A DNA stretch of 64,000 nucleotides from Thalassobaculum fulvum (GTDB taxonomy: Bacteria > Pseudomonadota > Alphaproteobacteria > Thalassobaculales > Thalassobaculaceae): positions 588,252-652,251 of the forward strand of contig NZ_BMZS01000001.1 of assembly GCF_014652915.1 (NCBI RefSeq), given 5' to 3'. Below the pieces are notes generated by a model, which saw only the letters and a list, made by a program, of their open reading frames with translations, was not told the DNA's origin and did no database searches. Numbering within the stretch: position 1 is the stretch's first letter; each line of letters begins with the position of its first letter. A program made the position numbers and the translations under genes. Below, in pieces: positions 46,193-55,054 of this stretch.

Positions 46193-47262
46193 TCTCGGTC
46201 TCCTCGTTGCGGTGCGGGGCCGGTCGAGCCGCGCACGATCAGGCTGGTTGCCACTTCCGTGACCGTCGCGACCGTCTGTCCATCCAGCCGGTCGATCAGG
46301 TATTCGGCGCTGCGGCGGCCGATCTCCTCGGCCGGCACGCGGATGGTGGTGAGCGGCGGGTCGAGATCGGCCGCGAACTCCAGGTCGTCGATGCCGGCGA
46401 TCGACAGCTCGTCGGGCACCCGGATGCCGCGCTTGCGGGCCTCCAGCATGGCGCCGAACGCCAGCAGGTCGTTGCCGCAGATCACCGCCGTCGGGCGCGG
46501 TTCGCTGGCCAGCAGCGCACGCAGGCCGATCTGGCCTTCGGCGATCCGGTACGGCCGTTCGATCAGCTGCTCGCGCGGCAGGTCCAGGCCGCGGGCCGCC
46601 AGCGCCTCGGTGATGCCGGCGACCCGCTCGGCGGCCCGGTCGTTGCCGCGGGTGACGCCGGCGACCACGCCGATCTGGCGATGCCCGAGGTCCAGCAGGT
46701 AGTCGGCCAGCTGCCGGCCGACCGCCCGGTTGTCGAAGCCGACGCACGCCACGTCGGGCCGCAGCGTCCAGGTCTGCACCAGCGGCACCCCGCGGGCCGC
46801 GCACAGCTGCTCGATCTCCGGGTCGTGGGCGCCGCCGACCACCATCACCCCTTCGACGCCGCGGGCCAGCAGCGCGCGGACCTGAGTGCTCTCGTTCGAG
46901 CGGTCGTAGCCGGAGCTCGCCAGCAGCAGCGTGTAGCCGGCCTGGCGCAGCCGGCTCTGCAGGGCTTCGACGGCGATCGCGAAGGTCGCGTTCTCGAGGG
47001 TCGGGACCACCGCCCCGATGGTCTCCGAGCGGCTGCGCACCAGGGCGCGGGCGGCGGCGTTCGGGGTGTAGCCGAGCTCGTCGATCGCCTGCGCGACCAG
47101 GCGGCGGACCCGGTCGGCGACCGGGCCGCTGTCGTTCAGGACCCGGCTGACCGTCGCGATCGAGACCCCGGCATGCCGGGCGACGTCGCGCGCCGACACC
47201 CGGTCCGGCCCGGCAGGGCGACGGCGGGCGCGGCGGCGCGGGGCCGGGGTGTCTGCATCCAT
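46189..47262 (-). CDS. LacI-family transcriptional regulator
   Basis: A 357-residue repressor. The helix-turn-helix is VSARDVARHAGVSIATVSRV near residues 22-41, with the hinge helix NAAARALVRSRSETIG. The ligand-binding domain follows, with typical VGFDNRAVGRQLADYLL and DDLEFAADLDPPLTTIR parts. ATG at 47262 is chosen over an upstream TTG. It is translationally coupled to the lyase gene. Its probable operators are 47359-47370 and 44827-44840. Confidence 0.92.
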   Translation of the reverse strand: MDADTPAPRRRARRRPAGPDRVSARDVARHAGVSIATVSRVLNDSGPVADRVRRLVAQAIDELGYTPNAAARALVRSRSETIGAVVPTLENATFAIAVEALQSRLRQAGYTLLLASSGYDRSNESTQVRALLARGVEGVMVVGGAHDPEIEQLCAARGVPLVQTWTLRPDVACVGFDNRAVGRQLADYLLDLGHRQIGVVAGVTRGNDRAAERVAGITEALAARGLDLPREQLIERPYRIAEGQIGLRALLASEPRPTAVICGNDLLAFGAMLEARKRGIRVPDELSIAGIDDLEFAADLDPPLTTIRVPAEEIGRRSAEYLIDRLDGQTVATVTEVATSLIVRGSTGPAPQRGDRE

Positions 47263-47358
47263 CCTGCGAGAGCCCAACGGTCGACGGCGACGCTGCCTCG
47301 CCCCGACCGGCCGCGGCGCGGGACGACCACGCCGGCGGCCGCCGGGCCGGGCAGCTCG

Positions 47359-47370
47359 GTAAACGCTTAC
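47359..47370. promoter_or_regulatory. LacI-family operator upstream of the regulator's own gene
   Basis: GTAAACGCTTAC differs from the perfect site at 44827 by one position in the core. It lies about 97 bases upstream of the lacI start, as expected for autoregulation. Confidence 0.65.
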
Positions 47371-47438
47371 ATAGCCGGGCCGTACCGAGTCAATGCGAGC
47401 CGGCGACGGCCGGCAGGGTTCCTGCCGGGCCTGCGAAC

Positions 47439-47723
47439 TCAGGCGATCTGGTTGCCGGTCGCCAGCACCCGGGTCTTGACCAGCGGGCCGGCGAACTTGC
47501 CGAACTCGGCCATGAAGTCGGCGGCCTTGTGCTCCTCGAACGCGGCGGCGTCCTTGTAGACCTCCCAGAGGTGGAAGGAGGCGGGGTTGTCGTGGTCGCG
47601 GCTGACCGAGAAGCCGAGGCAGCCTTCCTGGGTCAGGCTGTTCCTGGCGTGCTGCTTGATCCGTTCGGCGAAGCTGTCGGCATCCTTGGCGTCGACCACC
47701 AGGTTCACGGCGACGATGTACAT
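47439..47723 (-). CDS. ABM-domain (antibiotic biosynthesis monooxygenase-like) protein
   Basis: A 94-residue dimeric ferredoxin-like alpha/beta-fold protein. It opens with MYIVAVNLVVDAKDADSF and has EGCLGFSVSRDHDNP and the FHLWEVYKDAAAFEEHK pattern with the conserved His. Relatives are YgiN-like quinol monooxygenases. ATG at 47723 has GAGGAACAAGGA upstream. Not clearly tied to neighbours. Confidence 0.85.
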   Translation of the reverse strand: MYIVAVNLVVDAKDADSFAERIKQHARNSLTQEGCLGFSVSRDHDNPASFHLWEVYKDAAAFEEHKAADFMAEFGKFAGPLVKTRVLATGNQIA

Positions 47724-47769
47724 TCCTTGTTCCTCCCTCGGTTCTCGGTCCCGGCTTCGCGGTCGATCC

Positions 47770-48525
47770 TCACGCGCGTCCGTCGCGGTTGGCCGGCACC
47801 GGCATCGCCGGCTTGCCGGACGGCAGCAGCGCCCGGGCCCGGGCCAGCACCCGCTTGCGGTCGCGGCGGACGGCGTAGACCTCCTTCTGAGCCTCGATCA
47901 TGACGACCCCGGCGAAGCCGGTAAACCACCGCTGGCCGACCTGTTCCAGCGCCGGCGCGGAACGGATCACCAGGGCCGAGGTGTAGGGCGGGGCGTACAG
48001 CGCATGCACCGTCCGGGTCGGGGTGAAGCGGCCCTCGCGCAGCACCCGGGACAGCTGCGAGACGGTGTAGGGCTGGCCGTGGCCGAACGGCGTGTGGTCG
48101 AACCGCGCCCACAGCCCGCGGCGGTTCGGGGCGACCACCATCAGCCGCCCGTTGCCGGCCAGCACCCGCCAGGCCTCCGCCATCATGGCGGCCCGCTGCT
48201 CGGTGTTCTCCAGCGCGTGCACCATCAGCAGGCGGTCGACCGAGGAATCCTCCAGCGGCAGCTCGGCCTCGTCGACCAGGACCGCCGCGTTCGGCCCCTC
48301 GGGCGGCCAGTGCAGCACCCCCTGCTGGGCCGGCATGGCGGCGATCACCCGCTCGGCCTCGCCGCGGTACGGCCGCAGGTACGGCACCGCGTAGCCGAGC
48401 CCGAGCAGCGACTGGCCGCGCAGGTTCGGCCACAGCTCGCGCACCCGGCGCCGGACCATTCGCCGGACCAGCAGGCCGAGATGGCCCGCGTAGAAGTCGC
48501 GCAGTTCGACCACGTCGAGAAACAT
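47770..48525 (-). CDS. Class I SAM-dependent methyltransferase
   Basis: A 251-residue methyltransferase. Motif I is weakly conserved (LLGLGYAVPYLRPYRGEAER near residue 35), with later LEDSSVDRLLMVHALENTE near residue 90 and GRLMVVAPNRRGLWAR. In many alphaproteobacteria a similar gene stands beside gloB. Here an enolase-superfamily gene and a repeat lie between them. The start ATG at 48525 has no strong ribosome-binding site. Substrate unknown. Confidence 0.78.
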   Translation of the reverse strand: MFLDVVELRDFYAGHLGLLVRRMVRRRVRELWPNLRGQSLLGLGYAVPYLRPYRGEAERVIAAMPAQQGVLHWPPEGPNAAVLVDEAELPLEDSSVDRLLMVHALENTEQRAAMMAEAWRVLAGNGRLMVVAPNRRGLWARFDHTPFGHGQPYTVSQLSRVLREGRFTPTRTVHALYAPPYTSALVIRSAPALEQVGQRWFTGFAGVVMIEAQKEVYAVRRDRKRVLARARALLPSGKPAMPVPANRDGRA

Positions 48526-48577
48526 GGCGCGGAGGGTAACCGCGGCGGCGGCATGCCGGAAGCGGCTTGGCTGCCGG

Positions 48578-48691
48578 CGGGTCCCGGCTCGCCGCTTCGC
48601 GTCGTCCGGGATGAGGGGAGTGGGGCCCCTCCCGACCTCATCCCGGACGCAGCGGCAGCGCCGTGGAGATCCGGGAGCCACGACGCGACGG
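48578..48691. repeat. REPIN-like double-hairpin repeat, copy 8 (GATGAGG subtype)
   Basis: Left arm GGGTCCCGGCTCG to GTCCGGGATGAGG and right arm CCTCATCCCGG to ATCCGGGAGCCACGACGCGACG. Sits between two co-directional genes. Confidence 0.75.
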
Positions 48692-48702
48692 GCGCCGGCC
48701 GG

Positions 48703-49797
48703 CTACCCCACCCGGTACTCCTTGATCACCGCCGGGTCCGGATCCAGGCCGAGACCCGGGCCGTCGGGCACCTGGAAGGCGCCGTTCACCGGGTTGATCC
48801 ACTCGCCGTACAGGCTGGCCGCCGGGTCGATGTAGAAGCGCTCGACCAGCCCGGGGTTCGGCATCGCCGCCGCCAGCTGCAGGGTCGCCAGGAAGCCCGG
48901 GCCGAAATACGGCGAGTGCGGCATGACCTGCACGCCGGCGGCCTCGGACAGCGCCGCCACCTTGCGGAACTCGGTGATGCCGCCGACCTTGGTGACGCTC
49001 GGCTGGGCGTAGTCGATGGCGCCGGCGGCGATCGCCTGGGCGAACTGGAACGAGGTGCACCAGTTCTCGCCGGCCGCGATCGGCACCCCGGTCTCGCCGC
49101 GGATGCGGGCCAGCGACGCGAAGTCCTCGGGCGGGAAGATCGGCTCCTCCAGCCAGTGCAGGTCGAACTTGTCGAGCGCCAGCGCCATGCGGGCGGCCTG
49201 CTCCGGTGTCCACGGGCAGTTGACGTCGACCATGATCGGGATGTCGTCGCCGGCGGCGTCGCGCGCCGCCCCGACCTCCTCCTCGGCGATCTCGTGCAGC
49301 TTGATGTAGCGGTAGCCTTCCTCCAGCGACCGCTTCACGTCGCGCACCACCGCCTCCTTGTCACGCAGGATGAACAGCGACGAGTAGGCCGGCAGCGATC
49401 GGTCGGCGCTGCCGCCGAGCAGCCGGGCCAGCGGCATGCCGGCGGCCTTGCCGGCGATGTCCCACAGCGCGATGTCGAGGCCGGACAGCGCGAACAGCGT
49501 GATGCCGTAGCGGCCGAACAGGTGGAACTTCTGCTGCAGCCGGTGGCTGAGCCCGGCGATGTCGCGGGCGTCCTCGCCCAGCACCGCCGGCTTCACCATG
49601 TGCTCGACCGCCGCCGCGACCGCTTCCCGGCAGTGGTAGGCGAAGGCGTCGCCCCAGCCGGTGATTCCGGTGTCGGTGGTCACCTTGACCAGGCAGAAGT
49701 CGAGCGCCGGCCAGCCGCCGGCGGTGACGTCGCGGGTGGCACCCCCGTGGTTGAACGGCATGCGCAGCGGCACCGCTTCGACGTGGGCGATCTTCAT
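48703..49797 (-). CDS. Mandelate racemase/muconate lactonizing (enolase superfamily) enzyme
   Basis: A 364-residue enolase-superfamily protein. The Lys in YRYIKLHEIAEEE near residue 165, metal ligands Asp in IMVDVNCPW, Glu in HWLEEPIFP and Glu in AAGENWC, and His in QVMPHSPYFGPG near residue 300 are all present. It probably dehydrates or racemises an acid sugar or related hydroxy acid. ATG at 49797 follows a GGGAGAG site. The divergent gap to gloB (233 bases) has a GATGGTAGG direct repeat (49827 and 49842) that might be regulatory. Confidence 0.87.
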   Translation of the reverse strand: MKIAHVEAVPLRMPFNHGGATRDVTAGGWPALDFCLVKVTTDTGITGWGDAFAYHCREAVAAAVEHMVKPAVLGEDARDIAGLSHRLQQKFHLFGRYGITLFALSGLDIALWDIAGKAAGMPLARLLGGSADRSLPAYSSLFILRDKEAVVRDVKRSLEEGYRYIKLHEIAEEEVGAARDAAGDDIPIMVDVNCPWTPEQAARMALALDKFDLHWLEEPIFPPEDFASLARIRGETGVPIAAGENWCTSFQFAQAIAAGAIDYAQPSVTKVGGITEFRKVAALSEAAGVQVMPHSPYFGPGFLATLQLAAAMPNPGLVERFYIDPAASLYGEWINPVNGAFQVPDGPGLGLDPDPAVIKEYRVG

Positions 49798-50030
49798 GGT
49801 CGTCTCTCCCGGGTGTTCGACGCTTCGATGGTAGGCCGCCTGATGGTAGGTGGATTGGACCGCCGGTTTGCCGGCCGGTCCGTGGATGGACTGTTGCCGG
49901 TTCGCGATCCCGGCCTCGGTGGCAGGCCCCTGATCTTAATGCTACCGTGCCGCCCGCTGTCGACCCCGCCCGGCGACGACCTCGGGCGGCGGCAGTCCCG
50001 CACCGACCCTCACGTCACCAGGAGGCCCCG

Positions 50031-50801
50031 ATGGCAGCCCTCGAAATCGTGCTCGTCCCGGCCCTGTCGGACAACTACGTCTACCTGCTCCACGATGCCG
50101 GCACCGGTGCCACCGCGGTGGTCGACCCGGCTGAGGCGGAGCCGGTGGAGGCGGCGCTGGCGGCCCGCGGCTGGACCCTGACGCAGATCGTCAACACCCA
50201 CCACCACCACGACCATATCGGCGGCAACGAGGCGCTGAAGGCGAAGTACGGCGTGCCGGTGGTCGGGCCGCGCGCCGAGACCGCGCGCATCCCGGACATG
50301 GACAAGACGGTCGGCGACGGCGACACGGTCGAGGTCGCGGGTCACAAGGCGACGGTCTACGAGACGCCGGGCCACACCACCGGCCACATCGCCTTCCACA
50401 TCCCGGATTCCGATGCGCTGTTCTGCGGCGACACGCTGTTCGCGCTCGGCTGCGGGCGGATGTTCGAGGGCACGCCGGCGCAGTTCTGGCAGTCGCTGTC
50501 CACCCTGCGGGCGCTACCACCGCAGACCCGGATCTACTGCGGCCACGAGTACACCCAGTCGAACGCCCGGTTCGCCCTGTCGGTCGACGGCGGCAACGCC
50601 AAGCTCAAGGCCCGGGCCGCCGAGATCGATCGCAAGCGGGCGGCCGGTGAGCCGACGGTGCCGTCGACCCTGGCCGACGAGCTCGACACCAACCCGTTCC
50701 TGCGGGCCGACGACCCGGCGATGGCGGCGGCGGTCGGCAAGGCCGGTGCCGCGCCGGTCGAGGTGTTCGCCGAGATCCGCCGGCGCAAGGATTCGTTCTG
50801 A
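50031..50801 (+). CDS. gloB: Hydroxyacylglutathione hydrolase (glyoxalase II)
   Basis: A 256-residue MBL-fold hydrolase. The start LVPALSDNYVYLLHD, metal motif NTHHHHDHIGG near residues 55-65, His in TPGHTTGH, Asp in FCGDTLF and the His of YCGHEYT are all glyoxalase II features. It hydrolyses S-lactoylglutathione to lactate and glutathione. ATG at 50031 has AGGAGG 6 bases upstream. A GST and a cupin follow closely. Confidence 0.93.
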   Translation: MAALEIVLVPALSDNYVYLLHDAGTGATAVVDPAEAEPVEAALAARGWTLTQIVNTHHHHDHIGGNEALKAKYGVPVVGPRAETARIPDMDKTVGDGDTVEVAGHKATVYETPGHTTGHIAFHIPDSDALFCGDTLFALGCGRMFEGTPAQFWQSLSTLRALPPQTRIYCGHEYTQSNARFALSVDGGNAKLKARAAEIDRKRAAGEPTVPSTLADELDTNPFLRADDPAMAAAVGKAGAAPVEVFAEIRRRKDSF

Positions 50802-50850
50802 GTTCACCGCGTTCCGGCGCCATCGCGGCGCCGTCTGGAGGAAACCACCG

Positions 50851-51462
50851 ATGAAGCTCTACCACTCCCCGGCCTCGCCCTACGTCCGCAAGGTGATGGT
50901 CGTCGCGCAGGAGACTGGCGTGCTCGACAAGATCGAGATCGCGACCATCGCCACCACGCCGATGCAGCCGGATCCCGGCGTCGCCGCCGCCAACCCGGTC
51001 CGCAAGATCCCGGCGCTGGTCGCCGACGACGGCATGACCCTGTTCGACTCGCCGGTGATCTGCGAGTACCTGGACAGCCTGCACGGCGGGCCGAAGATGT
51101 TCCCGGACGGCAAGGCCCGCTGGCAGGCGCTGCGCCTGCAGGCGGCGGCCGACGGCATGCTCGATGCCGCCCTGCTGGTGGTCTACGAGAGCCGCTTCCG
51201 CGACGAGGCGATGCGCAACAAGGCCTGGACCGACGCCCAGCTGTCGAAGATCTTCGGCGCCCTCGACGCGCTCGAGGCCGAGGCCGACAGCTTCGGCGAC
51301 CGGGTCGACATCGGCACCATCACGGTCGGCTGCGCGCTCGGCTACGTCGACTTCCGGCTCGGCCACCTGAACTGGCGCGACGGCCGGCCGAAGCTGGCGG
51401 CCTGGTACGAGAAGTTCTCGGCCCGGCCGTCCATGCAGGCGACCGTACCGCCGGCGGCATGA
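50851..51462 (+). CDS. Glutathione S-transferase
   Basis: A 203-residue GST. The N-terminal thioredoxin-like domain has YHSPASPYVRKVMV with the active-site Ser region and the cis-Pro motif KIPALVADDG, then DSPVICEYLD. The C-terminal helical domain follows. ATG at 50851 has GGAGGAAA 7 bases upstream. It lies 49 bases after gloB and overlaps the cupin by 4 bases, so a glutathione-detoxification operon is likely. Confidence 0.9.
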   Translation: MKLYHSPASPYVRKVMVVAQETGVLDKIEIATIATTPMQPDPGVAAANPVRKIPALVADDGMTLFDSPVICEYLDSLHGGPKMFPDGKARWQALRLQAAADGMLDAALLVVYESRFRDEAMRNKAWTDAQLSKIFGALDALEAEADSFGDRVDIGTITVGCALGYVDFRLGHLNWRDGRPKLAAWYEKFSARPSMQATVPPAA

Positions 51463-51914
51463 GCGGGGACGACAGGGTCAAGGCGCTGGTGGCCGGTCTC
51501 GGCCTCCAGCCCCACCCCGAGGGCGGCTGGTTCAAGGAGACCTTCCGCGAGCGGCCGGCCGACGGTGGCCGGGGGGCGATGACCCAGATCTTCTACCTGC
51601 TCGGGGCCGGGCAGGTCTCGGCCTGGCACCGGGTCACCGACGCCGTCGAGGTCTGGCACCACTACGACGGCGGGCCGCTGCTGCTGTCGGTGACCGACCC
51701 GGACGGCCGCGGGCTGGTGGAGCATCGCATGGGGCCGGACGTGCTGGCCGGCGAGAAGCCGCACGTGGTGGTGCCGGCCGGCTGGTGGCAGAGCGCCCGG
51801 CCGATCGGCACCGCCCCGCAGAGCGACTGGGCGTTGTGCGGCTGCACGGTCGCCCCGGCCTTCGAGTTCGCCGGCTTCGAGATGGCCCCGGAGGGTTGGC
51901 AGCCGAAGGGTTGA
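51459..51914 (+). CDS. Cupin (DUF985 family) protein
   Basis: A 151-residue cupin_5 protein. The opening LGLQPHPEGGWFKETFR, the core SAWHRVTDAVEVWHHYDG with metal-type histidines and VPAGWWQSARP are family features. Function is unknown; relatives include sugar-related isomerase-like cupins. The start overlaps the GST stop as ATGA. Confidence 0.88.
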   Translation: MSGDDRVKALVAGLGLQPHPEGGWFKETFRERPADGGRGAMTQIFYLLGAGQVSAWHRVTDAVEVWHHYDGGPLLLSVTDPDGRGLVEHRMGPDVLAGEKPHVVVPAGWWQSARPIGTAPQSDWALCGCTVAPAFEFAGFEMAPEGWQPKG

Positions 51915-51917
51915 CCC

Positions 51918-53546
51918 TCAGAACCGAACGATCCGCACGATCCCGGCATGGGCCAGCCAGAACGCCGCGCGCAGGGCGGCGCGCTGGTCGTCGATGCGGC
52001 CCTGCGGCGGGTCGAGAGCGACGACGATGCTGCCGCGCTGCGCCAGTTGCGCCAGCACCGCCTGGGCGGTGCCGGGCAGCCGCGGGTCGATGACCGCCTT
52101 CGGCAGGCTCGCGATCCGCGCCAGCTCGGCCATGGCGTCGAGGCCCTCTACCGGCTCGATCCGCAGGCCGCTGCCGCCGCCCGGCGTGGCGAACCCTGCG
52201 AAGGCGTCGAACGGGTCGGGGGCGATGCTGGGGGTGCCGCCGGCCGGCGGCCCGGCCGCGGCCCGGCGCTCCGCCAGCTCGGCCCACAGCGCCTCGTAGG
52301 CCCGGATCACCACCGGCCAGGCGAAGCTCGCCCGCGCGCGCGCCCGGCCGGCCTCGCCCATGCGGTGCCGCAGCTGGGGATCGTCGGCCAGCCGGGCGAT
52401 CGCCTCGGCGGCGGCCTCGGTGTCGACCGCCACGGCCTCGGAGGTCAGGGCGTGGAACACCGAGTCGTCGTCGATCCCGAGCAGCCGGCGCCACGCCAGG
52501 TCGGCGCCGATGCCGGCCGGCGGCAGGGCGGTCGGCACCCGGAACCCGGTCTCGTCGTCGACCACGGTGTCGCGGTAGCCGTCCCAGTCGGTCACCACGC
52601 AGGGCAGGCCGGCGGCCATCGCCTCGACCGGGGTCAGGCCGAAGCTCTCCTGCAAATTGTCGGACAGCGACAGGAACACGTCCGAGCCCGAGAGCACCGC
52701 GCGCTTGACCGCCGGCGGCCGGGCGTCGACCGCGATCACGCGCACATCGGGCGCCAGGGCCGCGGCCGTCGCCTCGAAGGCCCGCCGGGTATCCTCGTCG
52801 TGGTACCAGCCGGCCAGCACCGCGACGATCTGCCGGTCGGTCCGCGCCGCCGCCCGGCCGAGCGCCCGGAACATCGGCAGCGGGTGCGCCTTGGCGTGCG
52901 CCGACAGCCGGCCGAGATACAGCACCGCCACCGCGTCGTCGGCCAGCCTGTGCTCGGCCCGGAACGCCATCCGGTCGGCCTCATCGGTCTCCGGCAGGTC
53001 GATGCCGAGCGGGATCACCGGAAGCTGCAGGGGCACGTCCATGGCCGGCCCGCCGGTACGCTCGGCCAGATGCGCGGCATGGCGCTCCAGCACCCCGGTG
53101 ACCAGGTCGCGGATCGACCGCGAGGCGCAGATCAGCGCGTCCCACGGCCGGGTCGGCGCCACCAGCAGCTCGCGCACCGCCTCCAGCGCCCGCGCCGTCG
53201 ACATGGTGTGGGTGACGCCGGTCAGCGACCAGGCGGAGTCCCCCACGACGCGCCGGCGCCAGGCGAACGGGCCCAGCACCGGTCCCGGCACGAACAGCGC
53301 GCCGGGCTCGGCCAGCCGCCGGGTCTCCAGCCGGTGCACGATCTCGACCGGGCGCGCGCTCGGGAACCGGCTGCGGAACGCCTCGACGGTGGTGCTCTCG
53401 TCGGTCGGGTGCAGCCACAGCTTCCCGTCGGCGCCGTGGTCGAGATAGGCGCGCAGGAATCCGGCGCTGGCGGTGGCGAGGCCGGTCAGCCGCTCCTTGC
53501 CGGCGTCGAAGCCGCGGCTGTCGTAGAGGATGGCGGCCCGGCTCAT
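51918..53546 (-). CDS. GT4-family glycosyltransferase
   Basis: A 542-residue glycosyltransferase. The GT-B C-terminal part has VLYLGRLSAHAKAHPLP near residue 210, DVFLSLSDNLQESFGLTPVE near residue 290 and VVTDWDGYRDTVVD with the conserved Glu-rich nucleotide-sugar region. The N-terminal part (RAAILYDSRGFDAGKERL) resembles glycan-assembly proteins. ATG at 53546 has GAGGAG upstream and is 10 bases after the exporter stop. Probably transfers a sugar to a surface or cytoplasmic acceptor. Confidence 0.85.
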   Translation of the reverse strand: MSRAAILYDSRGFDAGKERLTGLATASAGFLRAYLDHGADGKLWLHPTDESTTVEAFRSRFPSARPVEIVHRLETRRLAEPGALFVPGPVLGPFAWRRRVVGDSAWSLTGVTHTMSTARALEAVRELLVAPTRPWDALICASRSIRDLVTGVLERHAAHLAERTGGPAMDVPLQLPVIPLGIDLPETDEADRMAFRAEHRLADDAVAVLYLGRLSAHAKAHPLPMFRALGRAAARTDRQIVAVLAGWYHDEDTRRAFEATAAALAPDVRVIAVDARPPAVKRAVLSGSDVFLSLSDNLQESFGLTPVEAMAAGLPCVVTDWDGYRDTVVDDETGFRVPTALPPAGIGADLAWRRLLGIDDDSVFHALTSEAVAVDTEAAAEAIARLADDPQLRHRMGEAGRARARASFAWPVVIRAYEALWAELAERRAAAGPPAGGTPSIAPDPFDAFAGFATPGGGSGLRIEPVEGLDAMAELARIASLPKAVIDPRLPGTAQAVLAQLAQRGSIVVALDPPQGRIDDQRAALRAAFWLAHAGIVRIVRF

Positions 53547-53556
53547 GGCATGCTCC

Positions 53557-54483
53557 TCATGACACTCTCCGCCTCGGCAGGATCAGGTCGCGGGCCGCCA
53601 GCACCGCGCCGCCGACGATCAGCAGGCAGGCCCCGACCACCACCGCGGTCAGCGGTGCGGTCCCGGCGGCGATCAGCACCAGGGTCGACAGCAGCGGGGC
53701 CGCGTAGGCGGCGGCGCCGAGCACCTGGATGTCGCCGCGCTTCATGCCGATGTCCCAGGTGAAGAACGCGCCGCCGACCGGGCCGAGGCCGAGCGCCAGC
53801 ACCGCCAGCCATTCGACCGTGTCCTGCGGCCATACCGTGGTCTCGAATGCCAAGTGGCACGGCACGGCCAGCAGGGCGGTGGCGCCGCAGAACCCGCCGA
53901 CCGCGTCGGTCGGCACCTTGCCGAGCCGGCGCGAGGCGACCGAGTAGCTCGACCAGATCAGCGCGCAGGCCATCGCCGCCCCGTAGCCGAGGCCGTAGCG
54001 CGGATCGAAGGCGAGGCTCTGGCCCTTTGTGACCAGCAGGCCGGCACCGGCGAGCCCGAGCACCGCCCCGGCCAGATGGAACCAGCGCAGCCGCTCGCCC
54101 GGCAGCAGGGCCGAGAACACCACGATCAGCAGCGGCCACAGATAGGCGATCAGGCTGGCGTCGACCGCCGGCGCGTTGCGCAGCGCCAGGAAGTAGAAGA
54201 AGTGGTAGCCGAACAGCCCGCCGACCCCGGTCGCCCAGACCGTCCAGGGCTGGCGCAGGTGGCTGTGCGGACCGGTGCCGCGGGCCAGCGAGGCGGCGAC
54301 GCCGATGACGGTCGCGATCGCGAAGGTCATGGCGAGCAGCTGGAACGGCGGCACCGCGCCGGACTGGGTCGTGAGCAGGGCCAGCAGCGCCCACATCAGC
54401 ACGGCGGTGAAGCCGATCAGGGTGGCGCGCCGGCGGGCGGTGGACGTATGCGCCGAAGAGTCGTTCAGGGCGGTTGCGGTCAT
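53557..54483 (-). CDS. EamA/DMT-family exporter (YddG-like)
   Basis: A 308-residue membrane protein with ten predicted helices in two EamA repeats. The segments FTAVLMWALLALLTTQSGAV and YHFFYFLALRNAPAVDASLI are typical of the YddG aromatic-amino-acid exporter branch. It should export amino acids or similar metabolites across the inner membrane. ATG at 54483 lies 9 bases after GGGAG. That site is the 3' arm of a predicted leader stem. Co-directional with the GT4 gene. Confidence 0.87.
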   Translation of the reverse strand: MTATALNDSSAHTSTARRRATLIGFTAVLMWALLALLTTQSGAVPPFQLLAMTFAIATVIGVAASLARGTGPHSHLRQPWTVWATGVGGLFGYHFFYFLALRNAPAVDASLIAYLWPLLIVVFSALLPGERLRWFHLAGAVLGLAGAGLLVTKGQSLAFDPRYGLGYGAAMACALIWSSYSVASRRLGKVPTDAVGGFCGATALLAVPCHLAFETTVWPQDTVEWLAVLALGLGPVGGAFFTWDIGMKRGDIQVLGAAAYAAPLLSTLVLIAAGTAPLTAVVVGACLLIVGGAVLAARDLILPRRRVS

Positions 54484-54600
54484 CGCGAAGGCTCCCGAGG
54501 GGACCGCCCACGACCTCTCGGTCCGACGGGCGGTCGGCGGACAGAGATCGGTTGGGAGCCTCCGGACCCGCGCGGGAACCCCGCGCACCGACTGACGGCC
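54484..54600 (-). other. Structured 5' leader of the EamA exporter gene
   Basis: Read leftward, a GCGCGGG/CCCGCGC hairpin comes first. Then GGCTCCC pairs with GGGAGCC, which contains the ribosome-binding site, enclosing an 8-bp stem GACCGCCC/GGGCGGTC. An alternative pairing, CTCTGTCCG with CGGACCGAGAG, excludes that inner stem. This is the plan of an attenuator or riboswitch, but I recognise no known class. The 300-base gap otherwise contains only GC-rich sequence. Confidence 0.45.
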
Positions 54601-54784
54601 TGCGGCGGCGCGGAGGACTCGGGCGCGGCGCGGATTGCGTGTAGCGCGGGACGGCGGGCGGGGCAAGTGGGCGGGCGGGGCAAGTGGGTGGCTCGGTCGC
54701 AAGTGGCGTGTTACACGCCGGAATGCTTCGGCTTGCGTGGTTATCATGCTGGCGGGCGACTAGTACCAACATGGATTTGGTGAT

Positions 54785-55048
54785 TTGGAGTTCGTCGAAT
54801 CTTTGATTGTTGCCGGAATGCTTGCGTCCGCGGCGGTGTCGTTGATGGTTGGAGTTCGACCGCTAGCACGGGATCGTTCAGCCAAAACGGCGATATGGAA
54901 AAGGTCGATTGCTGCGACCGTGTTCTTCTGGGTGACATATGCCGTCGCGTTTTCGGACAATCTGCGGATGGCGCTGGTCATACTCGGAATTGTCGGGGTT
55001 ATGTCGATCGTCTGGATCTTGGAATACTGGTGGCAATTCAGGGACTGA
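54785..55048 (+). CDS. Small hypothetical membrane protein
   Basis: An 87-residue protein with three hydrophobic segments (VAGMLASAAVSLMVGV, SIAATVFFWVTYAVAF, MALVILGIVGVMSIVWILEY). GC content is about 50 percent, clearly below the neighbours, and third positions are often A or T, so it may have been acquired horizontally. The start is a TTG at 54785 without a clear RBS; an internal ATG at 54818 is possible. Family not recognised. Confidence 0.5.
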   Translation: MEFVESLIVAGMLASAAVSLMVGVRPLARDRSAKTAIWKRSIAATVFFWVTYAVAFSDNLRMALVILGIVGVMSIVWILEYWWQFRD

Positions 55049-55054
55049 TGCCCC

